DNA of 64,000 bases from JAJYKN01 sp035516155 (GCA_035516155.1 DATJAP010000024.1:1-64000), one strand, 5' to 3'; positions 1 to 10,042 are shown, numbered from the stretch's first letter. Notes: generated by a model from the sequence alone, not told the origin. Numbers and translations: made by a program.

Positions 1-263
<263 letters not shown>

Positions 264-353
264 CTATTATTATTTAATGAATCTGCTTTTGACAGATTCG
301 GCTTTTCGACGTATTCTTGCTTATTCAGTGTCATTGATAATCGTCATACGATT

Positions 354-470
<117 letters not shown>

Positions 471-480
471 TATTTTTTCG

Positions 481-514
481 AAGCCCGTCATCTCAGGATG
501 ATGGGCTTTTTTTT
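481..514 (+). terminator. rRNA operon terminator
   Basis: A 12-bp stem (AAGCCCGTCATC with GATGATGGGCTT) around a four-base loop is followed by a run of T. It is placed right after 5S, as expected for the end of the rRNA operon. Confidence 0.92.
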
Positions 515-544
515 GCGACCGGCAAGAGGGGATCATCCGGAATC

Positions 545-665
545 GTACGCCTTCTGCGAAGGATGATAAACCTTGTGTAGAAATAGCTCCTTTCCGAGAT
601 ACGGTTACAGCAACGATCAGCGTTGTGAGATGCTTGCGCACAATGGTTGTGCGAGAAGGAGCCTT
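545..665. other. Spacer with nested hairpins, possible structured RNA
   Basis: The stretch 515-866 has no convincing gene. Within it, four paired elements occur close together. A hairpin CCTTC/GAAGG is at 550-562. An outer stem pairs GCTCCTT at 586-592 with AAGGAGC at 656-662. Inside that stem are two hairpins: CAACG/CGTTG at 611-625 and CGCACAA/TTGTGCG at 637-653. Together they resemble a three-way junction. It could be a small RNA, a processed part of the rRNA transcript or a decayed mobile-element end; nothing assigns a function. Confidence 0.3.
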
Positions 666-866
666 TAACCGCAACGGTCGACGAGAGCACGGGAACTCTT
701 GACCTTGACAATCTCCCTGTCTGAAGGCCGAGCGTTGCGGCTTGGGTGATCAAAGCAGGCTCCAAAAAAATAGCCGGCTGTATATAGGTGTTCTTTGCGC
801 TGCGTTCATGGCGTCCTTGCGCGAACAATCGCCAGATCCCGGTTTGCGTCCCCCGGCAGTTTCGGG

Positions 867-894
867 TTGACTCAAGCATAATTCACGGTATAAT
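867..894 (+). promoter_or_regulatory. Sigma70-type promoter of the HD-domain gene
   Basis: TTGACT at 867-872 and a perfect TATAAT at 889-894 are separated by 16 bases. The predicted transcription start (about 900-902) coincides with the ATG at 901, so the message would be leaderless. Confidence 0.7.
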
Positions 895-900
895 CGTTTC

Positions 901-2316
901 ATGCGAGAATTGGCACAAGGCGAAGAATTCTACGATGGCACGGCCCTGCTCGGCGATGCCGTGCATGGTTACATCTCTTTCACCACTCCTCGCGGCTCAA
1001 GCGAAAAGACAGAGAAAGACCTTATTGATACTCCCTGGATGCAGCGTTTGAGGCAAATTTACCAGCTCCAGAGCGCTCGCTGGGTTTACCCGTCAGCGGA
1101 GCACAGCAGGTTTCAGCACGTGCTCGGCGCCATGCATCTGGCTGGAAGGTTCGCCCGTCATCTCTACCCCTCGCTCAAAGCAGCAGTGCCTGACTGCCCA
1201 TCGGCAAATTATGTCGAGGAGTTTCTCCGGATTGCGGCTTTGCTCCATGACATCGGGCACGGCCCTTTCGGACACTTTTTCGATGACAATTATCTGGCGA
1301 AGTATGACCTGACCCACGAGAAATTGGGACAGCACATCATAAGGACCGAACTCGCCGACATTATCAAGGCCATTCGCCGCAGCCCTACAGGCGAATTCGG
1401 AAAGGGGGAAAAGCTCAACCCGGACCAGGTTGCGTTCCTCATCGGCAAAGGACCGGGGTCGCCCTCATCAAAACAGCCTCGCTGGGCCGTCTTTTTGCAG
1501 CCGCTCTTGTCCGGCATCTATACGGTGGACAATCTCGATTATGTCATGCGCGACGCCTATATGTGCGGTGTTGCGATCGGTGCCGTGGACATAGACCGGC
1601 TCATGTATTACACATTTTTCACCGACAAGGGGCTGACACTTCACAAATCCGGTCTGACTGCCCTGAACATGTTTCTGAACGCCCGGCTCTATATGTACAC
1701 GAATGTGTATTACCACCGGACCACCCGCGCCATTGACGAACACCTGAAGGAACTGTTCAAGGAGACCATGGCTAGGATCTTCCCTTATGATAACCCCGTA
1801 AAAAACCTGAAGGAATATCTTTCCTTGACTGACTGGTCGCTGCTCGAAGGGGTGAGAAAGTGGGAAGGCAGCAAGAACGCCGACACTGCCGCACTCGGGA
1901 GGGAATGGGCCGCCATCCTTGCCCGCGAGGTCAAATGGAAGATGGCCTACGACGTCACGCTGTCGATGCGTGTTTTCGAAAAGGGAAAGACAATCATCGA
2001 TGAAGGCGAACTGGTAAAAAGAATTAAAAGGAACCTGCCGCAAAAGCTGAAGGACTTGAGGTTCTGCGTGGACATGGCAAGTCAGGACCCGCGTCCGGTC
2101 AACCCCCTCATGATGGGCGAGCGCCAGGTTTATGTATTCAATCCCTCAACACGCAAGGTTGAAAAGGAGCCCCTGAAAGATTTTTTCGATTATATCCCCG
2201 CCCGGGTCGTTCAATGCAGGGTTTTTACCCTGAACCACGATCACGACAAGGAACTTGCTGATATTGTAGACAAAGTCCTGGGAATCCAGGAGGAAAGCAT
2301 CAAAACAAACGTTTGA
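901..2316 (+). CDS. HD-domain phosphohydrolase (COG1078, dGTPase-like)
   Basis: A 471-residue cytosolic protein of the HD superfamily, related to deoxynucleoside triphosphate triphosphohydrolases. The metal-binding signature is clear: SAEHSRFQHVLGAMHLA around residues 65-80 carries the first His, and LLHDIGHGPFGH at 114-125 carries the HD pair and following His residues. The N-terminal DAVHGYISF is the family's usual DPVHG-type opening, so the ATG at 901 cannot lie far from the true start. No Shine-Dalgarno sequence precedes it, and the promoter -10 box ends only six bases upstream, which points to leaderless translation. Substrate is unknown; dNTP hydrolysis is inferred from the family. The gene is single and converges on the transketolase with a 16-base gap. 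Confidence 0.88.
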   Translation: MRELAQGEEFYDGTALLGDAVHGYISFTTPRGSSEKTEKDLIDTPWMQRLRQIYQLQSARWVYPSAEHSRFQHVLGAMHLAGRFARHLYPSLKAAVPDCPSANYVEEFLRIAALLHDIGHGPFGHFFDDNYLAKYDLTHEKLGQHIIRTELADIIKAIRRSPTGEFGKGEKLNPDQVAFLIGKGPGSPSSKQPRWAVFLQPLLSGIYTVDNLDYVMRDAYMCGVAIGAVDIDRLMYYTFFTDKGLTLHKSGLTALNMFLNARLYMYTNVYYHRTTRAIDEHLKELFKETMARIFPYDNPVKNLKEYLSLTDWSLLEGVRKWEGSKNADTAALGREWAAILAREVKWKMAYDVTLSMRVFEKGKTIIDEGELVKRIKRNLPQKLKDLRFCVDMASQDPRPVNPLMMGERQVYVFNPSTRKVEKEPLKDFFDYIPARVVQCRVFTLNHDHDKELADIVDKVLGIQEESIKTNV

Positions 2317-2332
2317 GCATCGACGTTGTGCT

Positions 2333-4177
2333 TCATCGGCCATGTTGCCGTCTTTTTGCAATCTCTCTGGTCCGCTTGACAATTGCCGCAGCGGATATTT
2401 CCTCATACTCCAGTAGTTCCGCAGGCTTGCCGCTGCGCGGCATATTTCTCACGGCGAGCGGGTAAACGGGAATGTTTGTTCCTGCAAGAGCGCTCATGGC
2501 CGCCTCCCCCAATCCGCCTTCCTCAAAGTGGTCCTCCACCGTTATGACTGCACCGGTTTCGTGTGCCGCAGTAATGAGTGCGGTTTCATCCAGCGGTTTG
2601 ATGCTGTAGAGGTCGATTACACGAACAAGGATGTCCTCCTTTTTCAAATCCTCGTAGGCCTGAAGCGCTTCATGCACTGTTATGCCCGCGGCCACAATGA
2701 CCGCAACATCAGCCTTGTTGGATTTCAGGAGCTTGCTTCCGCCGATGCGGAACACTTCGTCGTTGCGGTAAATGATGGGAGTTTCCTTCCTCGTCGTACG
2801 AAGATAGGATATGCCTTTGTGCCTGGCCATTTCGGCGACGAGCTTTTCAGTCGAAACCGCGTCGGAAGGGTAGAGGATGACGCTGTGCAGCAGCGTTCTG
2901 AACAGGGCGATATCCTCAAGGCCCATCTGGGACGATCCGTCCTCGCCGATCGAAACTCCGGCATGGGAGCCGCAAAATTTTATGTCGGCTTGCGAATACT
3001 GGCTCATCCGGATCTGGTCAAAGGCCCGTGTCAGAAAAGCGGCAAAGGTGGAGACAAAAGGCGCCTTACCGCGGATCGACAGGCCGAGGGCTGTGCCGAC
3101 CATATTCTGCTCGGCGATGAACATCTCGAAGAACCGCTCCGGATACCTCGCTTTAAACAGTTCGGAATAGGTCGAATTGCTCACCTCGGCGTCGAGCACA
3201 ACCATATCCGGAAACTCCGGGAACAATCGCTCGAGCGCTGTTCCATAGGCATGGCGTGTAGCCACAGGTTTTTCGGTCGAGTAGGAAACCGGCTGCGCGC
3301 TCGACGGTGACGTTTCCAAAGGCCTCAGGTCATCCGGCTTTTCGATTTTTCCGGTTATCGCTTTATCGATTGGTCCGAGTTCTTCGAGAGCCCGAGCAAG
3401 TTCATCCTTTTTAAGCGGCCTCCCGTGCCAACCGTTTTTGTCCTCTACGAACGATACTCCTTTGCCTTTTATTGTCCTGGCAATGATCATGACCGGCTTG
3501 TCCCGGGTTGACAGCGCCTGTTTGTACGCTGTCAGGATCTGCGGCATATGATGGCCGTCAATAACAATCGGTTCCCAACCAAAGGCCGACACCCGATCCC
3601 TGTACACAGAGAGATTATGGCCGTACATGGTCTCCCCGCGCTGGCCAAGCCGGTTCACGTCCATGATGCCGATGAGGTTGCCGAGCTTGTAGAATGCAGC
3701 GAGTTCCATGGCTTCCCACTGAGAACCCTCAGCCATTTCGCTGTCGCCGAGCAGCACGTAGGTCCGGTAGGGCAGTTTATCGATGTACTTGGCATTCAGC
3801 GCCATGCCCACGCCGATGGAGAGACCCTGCCCGAGTGAGCCTGTGGCTGCTTCGGTATATCTGAATTCGCGCGTCGGGTGTCCCTCCAGATTGCTGCTGA
3901 ATTTTCTAAAAGTCAAGAGCTCCTCTTCCGACACTTTCCCCGCCGCCGCCCAGAGGGAGTAGAAAAGAGGTGATGCGTGACCTTTGGAAAAGATCAGGCG
4001 ATCATTATTCGGGTGCAGGGGATTATCGAGGTCGTACTTAAATGTTCCGCCGAAAAGAAGTCCCGTCATGAGGTCTGCTGCGGACAGCGAGGATGTGGGA
4101 TGGCCGGAACCGGCCTCGGTGGACATGACGAGACTGTAGTAACGAATGAGTTTTGCGATCTTTTCCAGGTTATTCAT
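2333..4177 (-). CDS. tkt: Transketolase
   Basis: A 614-residue single-chain transketolase, interconverting ketose and aldose phosphates with thiamine diphosphate in the non-oxidative pentose phosphate pathway. The N-terminal TPP domain has SGHPTSSLSAADLM (24-37), SKGHASP (64-70) and GDSEMAEG (144-151) followed by the Mg-binding DVNRLGQ. The central pyrimidine-binding domain (from about 305) and C-terminal domain (ending near the VEDHFEEGGLGEA motif) are both present, so this is not a split N/C pair. It is shorter than the classical enzyme of about 660 residues and closer to the compact form that may also resemble 1-deoxyxylulose-5-phosphate synthase-like proteins; the DXS-specific features are not evident. 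A GAGGTGA Shine-Dalgarno precedes the ATG. It lies downstream of nuoN on the same strand with a 127-base gap. Confidence 0.9.
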   Translation of the reverse strand: MNNLEKIAKLIRYYSLVMSTEAGSGHPTSSLSAADLMTGLLFGGTFKYDLDNPLHPNNDRLIFSKGHASPLFYSLWAAAGKVSEEELLTFRKFSSNLEGHPTREFRYTEAATGSLGQGLSIGVGMALNAKYIDKLPYRTYVLLGDSEMAEGSQWEAMELAAFYKLGNLIGIMDVNRLGQRGETMYGHNLSVYRDRVSAFGWEPIVIDGHHMPQILTAYKQALSTRDKPVMIIARTIKGKGVSFVEDKNGWHGRPLKKDELARALEELGPIDKAITGKIEKPDDLRPLETSPSSAQPVSYSTEKPVATRHAYGTALERLFPEFPDMVVLDAEVSNSTYSELFKARYPERFFEMFIAEQNMVGTALGLSIRGKAPFVSTFAAFLTRAFDQIRMSQYSQADIKFCGSHAGVSIGEDGSSQMGLEDIALFRTLLHSVILYPSDAVSTEKLVAEMARHKGISYLRTTRKETPIIYRNDEVFRIGGSKLLKSNKADVAVIVAAGITVHEALQAYEDLKKEDILVRVIDLYSIKPLDETALITAAHETGAVITVEDHFEEGGLGEAAMSALAGTNIPVYPLAVRNMPRSGKPAELLEYEEISAAAIVKRTREIAKRRQHGR

Positions 4178-4304
4178 GGTTCACCTCGAAATAAATTTCA
4201 CAGTAACGACGGGGACCCGGCCGTGAGAGCCGAAATGATGCAACTCAACTCCCCGATCCAGCCCTTAGCCGCCGTTTCGGTGTCTTCACTATAACTATAG
4301 AACG

Positions 4305-5738
4305 TTACAGGAGGCTTTGCATCGTTACTTTTATCAATTCTATGGCCGGACCAGGGTACACACCAAGCCAGACCAAGAGAACAGTAAGAGATGCTAACGT
4401 AATGCTGCTACTACGGGATAGCCCGGCTTCCCTTTGCAGCTTCTGCTCCACGGGCGCAAACAAGACGAGGATGATCCGCAGGTAGTAATAAAGTCCTATA
4501 ACGCTGTTGACCACAAGCACGATCACCACCAGCCACAGCGCAGAACCGACACCCGCTGCGACAATATAAAATTTTCCAATAAATCCGGCGGTAAGCGGGA
4601 TACCTGCGAGGGAAAAGAGCATTGCCGTGAACACGCTGGCAAGAAGGGGCCGTCTCCAGACAAGCCCCCGGTAATTATCCAGCTGGTCTGCATCACGGCC
4701 AGGTCCTGAAAGGACCGTGACCACGCCGAATGCGCCTAATGTCGTAATAAAATATGCGCTCAGGTAAAAGGCAGCAGCTACGCGGGCTACCGGGCCGCTC
4801 GCGAGAATGGTGATGAGCAGGTAGCCGAGGTGGGAGATGGACGAGTATGCTAAAATTCGTTTTATATTTGCCTGGAGCAATGCCAGGAGGTTGCCAACGA
4901 ACATGGAAGCGACGGCAATGATCGTAATAATGACGACAAGTGCTCCCTGGGTGTGAATGTCCACCATGGTAAAATAGCGAAGCACAAGAGCGAATACCGC
5001 TCCTTTTGAAGCTGTGGCAATAAAAGCCGTGACCGGCGCGGGCGCTCCTTCATAGACGTCCGGTGTCCAGAGGTGAAAGGGAACAACGGCGAGTTTGAAT
5101 CCGAGCCCGACAATGATCATGGTGGCCCCGGACAGGAACGGTAGCTGCCGTACCTGTGCGCCACCAACGCGTGAAGCGATTTCCATGAAAGCCAGGCTGC
5201 CTGTTTCTGCATAGACGAGGGCCATGCCAAAAAGAATAAAGGCGGATGAGACAGCAGCCAGAATCAGGTACTTGACGCCCGCCTCCACGCTGCGGTCGCT
5301 ATGCCTGAAGTATGCGGCCAGGGCGTAAAGCGATACGCTCAGGAGTTCAATGCCGAGAAAGAACGATGCAAAGTGCGTCGCTGCAGTTAAAACGGCACAA
5401 CCCAGCAGGGCAAGCATCAAAAGGAGATAGAACTCCTCGCGATGGCCCTCCTGCTTTTCAAGGTATGAGTAGGACATGGCTGTTACCGCGAAGCCCGCAA
5501 GCAAAAGAAGGCCCAGGAAAAAGAAGGCATATTGGTCGATGGTGAGAAGGGGCGTTACCTCCCGCGGGAGCACGAACAAAGCGCCTGAAATGCATATCCC
5601 GGAAAGCGTCAATCCCGCAAGGGTAAGGATTACGGTGATTTTGTGATTGCGGTAAAAAGCAAGTACGAGCATGGTAGTCACGATGGATGCCGACAGGGCA
5701 AGGTAGGGTGAGAGCGCGGTAAAATCGGCGATGTTCAT
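4305..5738 (-). CDS. nuoN: NADH-quinone oxidoreductase subunit N
   Basis: Antiporter-like membrane subunit of complex I, 477 residues with about 14 hydrophobic segments. It belongs to the proton-translocating Mrp-antiporter family: a Lys in the VGLGFKLAVVPFHLWTPDVYEGAP segment and the following ANIKRILAYSSISHLGY motif are the usual channel residues. It is the last gene of the nuo operon. Its ATG overlaps the nuoM stop by four bases, and a GGGAGGCGGA Shine-Dalgarno lies upstream, consistent with translational coupling. Confidence 0.97.
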   Translation of the reverse strand: MNIADFTALSPYLALSASIVTTMLVLAFYRNHKITVILTLAGLTLSGICISGALFVLPREVTPLLTIDQYAFFFLGLLLLAGFAVTAMSYSYLEKQEGHREEFYLLLMLALLGCAVLTAATHFASFFLGIELLSVSLYALAAYFRHSDRSVEAGVKYLILAAVSSAFILFGMALVYAETGSLAFMEIASRVGGAQVRQLPFLSGATMIIVGLGFKLAVVPFHLWTPDVYEGAPAPVTAFIATASKGAVFALVLRYFTMVDIHTQGALVVIITIIAVASMFVGNLLALLQANIKRILAYSSISHLGYLLITILASGPVARVAAAFYLSAYFITTLGAFGVVTVLSGPGRDADQLDNYRGLVWRRPLLASVFTAMLFSLAGIPLTAGFIGKFYIVAAGVGSALWLVVIVLVVNSVIGLYYYLRIILVLFAPVEQKLQREAGLSRSSSITLASLTVLLVWLGVYPGPAIELIKVTMQSLL

Positions 5739-7246
5739 TCTCCGCCTCCCTTTATTTGGACCGGGTTTTCCTGGGACGCGTTGCTGCTCGTGGCGTGCAT
5801 AACCTGCTCAACGGGTTTTAATACCATCCGCGGAAAAAATCCGATCCAGATAATCACGACGATTAATATCGCCATCATCCCCGTTTCACGGCCTGTAAGG
5901 TCCGCGAGATGTACGTCCTCTCTCTTTTCTCCTTGAAAGACGCGCTGTACGATCCAGAGCGAGTAGATTGCGGCAAGGACGAGACCGCTCGCCGCGAGAA
6001 CGGTTACGATAGCGTGCATCCGGAACGAACCGATAAGGATCATGAATTCCGCAATGAAATTACCGAAGCCGGGCAATCCGAGCGATGCCAGCGCAAATAC
6101 CAGCCCTACCCCGCTCAGGCGCGGTGCCGGATCCCACAACCCACCCATCCTGTCCATCTCCCGCGTATGGATGCGCTCCTGGATCATGCCGACAACGATG
6201 AACAGAGCGCCGGTGCTGACTCCATGCGCCACCATTTGCACGACCGACCCGGAAAGCGCAGTGGTCGAACCGGCGAAAACACCGAGAAGCACGAATCCCA
6301 TGTGGCTTACGCTGGTATAGGCAACGAGTCGTTTGAGATCGTTCTGGCCGAAAGCCAATACGGCTCCGTAGATAATTCCGACTACGGCAAGGCCGAGCAT
6401 GGTCGGGGCAATCGCTGCAGCGGCGCCGGGGAACAGCGGCATGACAAAACGCAGGAGTCCGTATGCACCGGTTTTGAGCAGGAGACCCGCGAGGATCACG
6501 CTCCCTGCGGTCGGCGCTTCGGTATGGGCATCGGGCAGCCAGGGATGGAAGGGAACAACCGGCAGTTTCACGATAAAAGCAATGAGGAATCCGGCCATGA
6601 TCCAGAAGGCAGTTGAGGGGGCAAGGGACGTGCCGAGAAGCAAATTGTAGTCAAAGGTATAGATGCCTGTATTCCCGCCGTGGATGAAGTAGAGCGCGAG
6701 GATTGACAGGAGCATGAGCAGGCCGCCGGCCTGGGTAAAGATGAAAAATTTGAGCGACGCGTAAACACGGTTCTCGTGGCCCCAGATACGAATGAGGAAG
6801 TACATGGGCACAAGCATAAGCTCCCAGAAGAAGTAGAACAGGAAAAGATCGACGGCGAGGAACACGCCGAGAATCCCCGCAAGTATCCAGAGCAGGTTCA
6901 TATGGAAAAATCCCACGCGGTCGCGGATCTCCGTCCACGAACAAATCACGGAAATAATGCCGAGGAACAGCGTGAGCACGACGAGTATAAAGCTCAACCC
7001 ATCCATGGCGAGGTGAAAGCTTATGCCCAACTGCGGGATCCATGCCTGGTTCCATTCGATCAGCCATCGGTCTTGGTCAGGCGCAGGCAGGATGGAAAAA
7101 CCCGGCCACACGATCGCCAGGAGAACGCAATCCAGCGCCAACGCGGCGAGCGAAATCCATCGTGCAGACGCATGATTGTCGCGGCCCAGAATCCCTGCAG
7201 CCAGTCCGCCGAGAAGCGGTATGATGATGAGCCAGAGAAGGGTCAT
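5735..7246 (-). CDS. nuoM: NADH-quinone oxidoreductase subunit M
   Basis: Antiporter-like membrane subunit of complex I, 503 residues. The channel motif VKLPVVPFHPWLPDAHTEAPT and the QNDLKRLVAYTSVSHMGFV segment are typical of NuoM. A short hydrophilic tail follows the last membrane helix. It sits between nuoL and nuoN in the standard order. The ATG has no obvious Shine-Dalgarno, and a hairpin lies in the 61-base gap after nuoL. Confidence 0.97.
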   Translation of the reverse strand: MTLLWLIIIPLLGGLAAGILGRDNHASARWISLAALALDCVLLAIVWPGFSILPAPDQDRWLIEWNQAWIPQLGISFHLAMDGLSFILVVLTLFLGIISVICSWTEIRDRVGFFHMNLLWILAGILGVFLAVDLFLFYFFWELMLVPMYFLIRIWGHENRVYASLKFFIFTQAGGLLMLLSILALYFIHGGNTGIYTFDYNLLLGTSLAPSTAFWIMAGFLIAFIVKLPVVPFHPWLPDAHTEAPTAGSVILAGLLLKTGAYGLLRFVMPLFPGAAAAIAPTMLGLAVVGIIYGAVLAFGQNDLKRLVAYTSVSHMGFVLLGVFAGSTTALSGSVVQMVAHGVSTGALFIVVGMIQERIHTREMDRMGGLWDPAPRLSGVGLVFALASLGLPGFGNFIAEFMILIGSFRMHAIVTVLAASGLVLAAIYSLWIVQRVFQGEKREDVHLADLTGRETGMMAILIVVIIWIGFFPRMVLKPVEQVMHATSSNASQENPVQIKGGGE

Positions 7247-7257
7247 GATGAATTATG

Positions 7258-7301
7258 CTGTCCTGCCGCAGCGCCCCCCGAGGGGCAAAGACCGGGGACA
7301 G
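7258..7301 (-). other. Hairpin in the nuoL-nuoM gap
   Basis: CTGTCC at 7258-7263 pairs with GGACAG at 7296-7301, enclosing an inner GC-rich stem of GCCCC with GGGGC. There is no T run, so it is unlikely to terminate transcription. It may act as an mRNA-stability or processing element within the operon; that is inference. Confidence 0.4.
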
Positions 7302-7307
7302 GATCTC

Positions 7308-9203
7308 CTAGGAAAAGAAAATAACGATCGCAAAAAAAACGACTGCGCCCAAGGCTATGCCCATTGCATACCACCGGATATTGCCTGTCTGTGTTTTGCT
7401 CAGCCAACGAGACAGCGCACGATTGAAGTTTGCGACACCGGTGTATCCGTGGTCGATAATGTCCTGCTTGTTGATTTCCGCGATCCAGAGGAACGGCCGA
7501 ACGATAATCCGATCGTACAATGCATCAAAATCCCATCCCGCCAAACAGAATTTTCTAAACGAATCAATGCTTCGGGCGTTCACCAATTTCTCCGCATAGC
7601 GAGGACGGCGAATATAGAATACATAGGCGACAAGAATACCCGACAGCGAAACAAACGAGGCGATGAGTTGGAATATCAATTCAGTCTTCGCACCAAATGG
7701 ATTGGTTGCCGTCTCAGGGAACACTGACTGGAGAAAACCGGAGAACAGGGGCAGGTTCCCGAGCGTTTCAGGTAGCTCGACGAAACCGCCGGCTATCGAG
7801 AAGAAGGCGAGGATTACGAGGGGGAATGTCATTCTTGCACCCGGGCGATACCCTACTTCTTTTTTGGGTTCGCCGAAAAACGTTACGAAAACCATGCGAA
7901 AGGTGTAGATCGAAGTAACAAACGCGCCGAGGAGTCCCGCGGCCCATAATGCGGCGCCCCCCGACGGCGAGGACCATGTCTGCCACAGGATCAAGTCCTT
8001 GCTGTAGAATCCTGCGGTCACGAGTGGGAGTGCGGACAGTGAAGCCGATCCGATGAGAAAAGTCCAGAACGTGGACGGAAGCTTGTCGCGAAGGCCGCCC
8101 ATCTTGAACATGTCATGCTCCTCGTGCTGGGCAAGAATCACGACGCCTGCGCCAAGAAACAAAAGGGCCTTGAAGAATGCATGGGTCATGAAATGGAACA
8201 TGGCCGCAGGCCATGCTCCGACGCCCAAGGCAAGGAACATGTAGCCGATCTGGCTGATCGTGGAGTATGCCAGGACGCGTTTGATGTCGCGCTGCGCAAG
8301 GGCGCTGAACCCGGCCACGAGCAGGGTCGCGGCTCCGATTATCGCCACGGCTGTCTGAACAACAGGCGCCAGCTCAAAAAGCACATGGGTTCGCGCAATG
8401 AGATACACACCCACGGTCACCATGGTCGCCGCATGGATCAAGGCGCTTACGGGCGTGGGGCCGGCCATTGCGTCCGGCAGCCAGACCTGGAGGGGAAGCT
8501 GGGCTGACTTGCCGAGCGCACCGCCGAGGAGCAGCGCCGCGGCGAGAACGGCCGTGTTATGGCCAACGGGCCATTTGGAATGAGCAGCCTGCATCAAGCC
8601 CTGTATCTTGAGGGTGCCCAGGTTCGTGAACAGGAGAAATAGTCCGATTGCCATTGCGGTATCGCCGACGCGGGTCACGATAAAGGCTTTGCGGGCTGCG
8701 CGGCCGTTCGCAGGATCGGCGTACCAGAATCCGATCAGCAGATAGCTGCAGAGACCCACGCCTTCCCACCCGAGGTAGAGAAGGGCAAGATTGTCGGCGA
8801 GCACGAGAGTGAGCATGGCGCCAACGAAGAGGTTCATATATGCAAAGAACCGGCTGTACCCCGCATCACTCTGCATGAATTCGGCAGAGTAGAGGTGAAT
8901 CAAGAAACCAACAAGGGTGACGACGAGGACCATAATCAGGGAGAGCGGGTCAAGGGCGAAGGCGATTGGTACCGAGTAACCGTCGAACTGCATCCAGGTC
9001 CAGAGCGTCTGGGTAAAGGCATTGCCTTGCGGCGGTGCGGTCACAAAGCCGACGGCGATGAACACGGCGAGCAGGGCCGCGAGTCCGACTGAGCCCACAC
9101 CGACAACAGCGACCATCCTTTTAGTCAGACGGCGGCCCATTGTCGCCAGGATGAGGAATCCGGCAAAGGGAAGCGCAGGGATGAGGAATAATGAGCCGTT
9201 CAT
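7308..9203 (-). CDS. nuoL: NADH-quinone oxidoreductase subunit L
   Basis: Largest antiporter-like subunit of complex I, 631 residues. It has the family block LGWEGVGLCSYLLIGFWY, the channel segment KSAQLPLQVWLPDAMAGPTPVSALIHAATMV and the RDIKRVLAYSTISQIGYMFLA motif. The C-terminal part carries the long lateral-helix region and a final anchoring helix. The ATG at 9203 has no Shine-Dalgarno; it is preceded by heptamer repeats lying in the 26-base gap from nuoK. Confidence 0.97.
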   Translation of the reverse strand: MNGSLFLIPALPFAGFLILATMGRRLTKRMVAVVGVGSVGLAALLAVFIAVGFVTAPPQGNAFTQTLWTWMQFDGYSVPIAFALDPLSLIMVLVVTLVGFLIHLYSAEFMQSDAGYSRFFAYMNLFVGAMLTLVLADNLALLYLGWEGVGLCSYLLIGFWYADPANGRAARKAFIVTRVGDTAMAIGLFLLFTNLGTLKIQGLMQAAHSKWPVGHNTAVLAAALLLGGALGKSAQLPLQVWLPDAMAGPTPVSALIHAATMVTVGVYLIARTHVLFELAPVVQTAVAIIGAATLLVAGFSALAQRDIKRVLAYSTISQIGYMFLALGVGAWPAAMFHFMTHAFFKALLFLGAGVVILAQHEEHDMFKMGGLRDKLPSTFWTFLIGSASLSALPLVTAGFYSKDLILWQTWSSPSGGAALWAAGLLGAFVTSIYTFRMVFVTFFGEPKKEVGYRPGARMTFPLVILAFFSIAGGFVELPETLGNLPLFSGFLQSVFPETATNPFGAKTELIFQLIASFVSLSGILVAYVFYIRRPRYAEKLVNARSIDSFRKFCLAGWDFDALYDRIIVRPFLWIAEINKQDIIDHGYTGVANFNRALSRWLSKTQTGNIRWYAMGIALGAVVFFAIVIFFS

Positions 9204-9224
9204 GGTTCAGGGTTCAGAGTCCAA
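9204..9224. repeat. Heptamer repeat between nuoK and nuoL
   Basis: Three consecutive 7-base units, GGTTCAG, GGTTCAG and AGTCCAA, fill the space between the nuoK stop and the nuoL start codon. They belong to the GTTCANN family seen at four other junctions in this window. Confidence 0.6.
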
Positions 9225-9229
9225 AACTA

Positions 9230-9538
9230 TTATCCTTTCATAGTGCTTGCCGCATCGGCGTCCAGTGTTTTGAAATTGTGATGCAACTGAAGAACGAGGG
9301 CCAATCCGACGGAGACTTCCGCTGCCGCCATGGTCAGGATAAAAATGAACATGACCTGGCCGTCAACCTGGCCCCACCGCGCCCCTGCGACCACAAAAGC
9401 CAGGCCCACGGCGTTCAGCATCACCTCAACGCTCATAAGCATGAATACGATGTTCCGGCGCACGAGCACGCCGGTCAAACCCAATGCAAACAGGATAGCC
9501 GCTAAAATGAGACCATGTTCCATGGGGATGTTTGCCAT
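9230..9538 (-). CDS. nuoK: NADH-quinone oxidoreductase subunit K
   Basis: Small three-helix membrane subunit of complex I, 102 residues, homologous to ND4L. The conserved intramembrane Glu lies in the MSVEVMLNAVGLAFV helix. A clear AAGGAGT Shine-Dalgarno precedes the ATG. The gene lies between nuoJ and nuoL, ten bases after nuoJ. Confidence 0.97.
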   Translation of the reverse strand: MANIPMEHGLILAAILFALGLTGVLVRRNIVFMLMSVEVMLNAVGLAFVVAGARWGQVDGQVMFIFILTMAAAEVSVGLALVLQLHHNFKTLDADAASTMKG

Positions 9539-9547
9539 TTAAACTCC

Positions 9548-10042
9548 TTAATGCTTATGCGGCCTGCCGAGGTGATACGCACCGATCAGTCCCGCCAGAA
9601 GCAGTATTGAAGCCAGCTCTACACCGATCACGTAGGGGCCGAAGAGGGCTATTCCGACCTGCTTGGGAGTTACTTCGGTGATGGAGACAAGCCGCTCGCG
9701 CTCCTCAATGAACAGATAGATCAGTTCGAATGCGAGTATCAGGCACAGGAGAGCAGGCCCCGTCCAAATTCCCGGTTGCAGCCATTGAGACTCCTGCCTG
9801 GCAGCATCCGCACCGAGGTTCAGCATCATGATGACAAAGACAAAGAGGACCATGATGGCTCCAGCATAGATGATCACCTCGAGCGCGGCGACGAAAGGAG
9901 CGCCGAGAGCGAAAAAAATGATCGACACCGCGAGCAGCGACACAATAAGGTATAAAAGCGCGTGTACGGCGCGGGTCCTGGTAATGACCATGAGCGTCGA
10001 GAGGACGGCTACGACGGCTGATAAGTAGAAAAGAAGGTTCAT
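9548..10042 (-). CDS. nuoJ: NADH-quinone oxidoreductase subunit J
   Basis: Five-helix membrane subunit of complex I (ND6 homolog), 164 residues. The conserved third-helix sequence EVIIYAGAIMVLFVFVIMML is present. The start ATG has AAGGAAG about 11 bases upstream. Normal position between nuoI and nuoK. Confidence 0.96.
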   Translation of the reverse strand: MNLLFYLSAVVAVLSTLMVITRTRAVHALLYLIVSLLAVSIIFFALGAPFVAALEVIIYAGAIMVLFVFVIMMLNLGADAARQESQWLQPGIWTGPALLCLILAFELIYLFIEERERLVSITEVTPKQVGIALFGPYVIGVELASILLLAGLIGAYHLGRPHKH

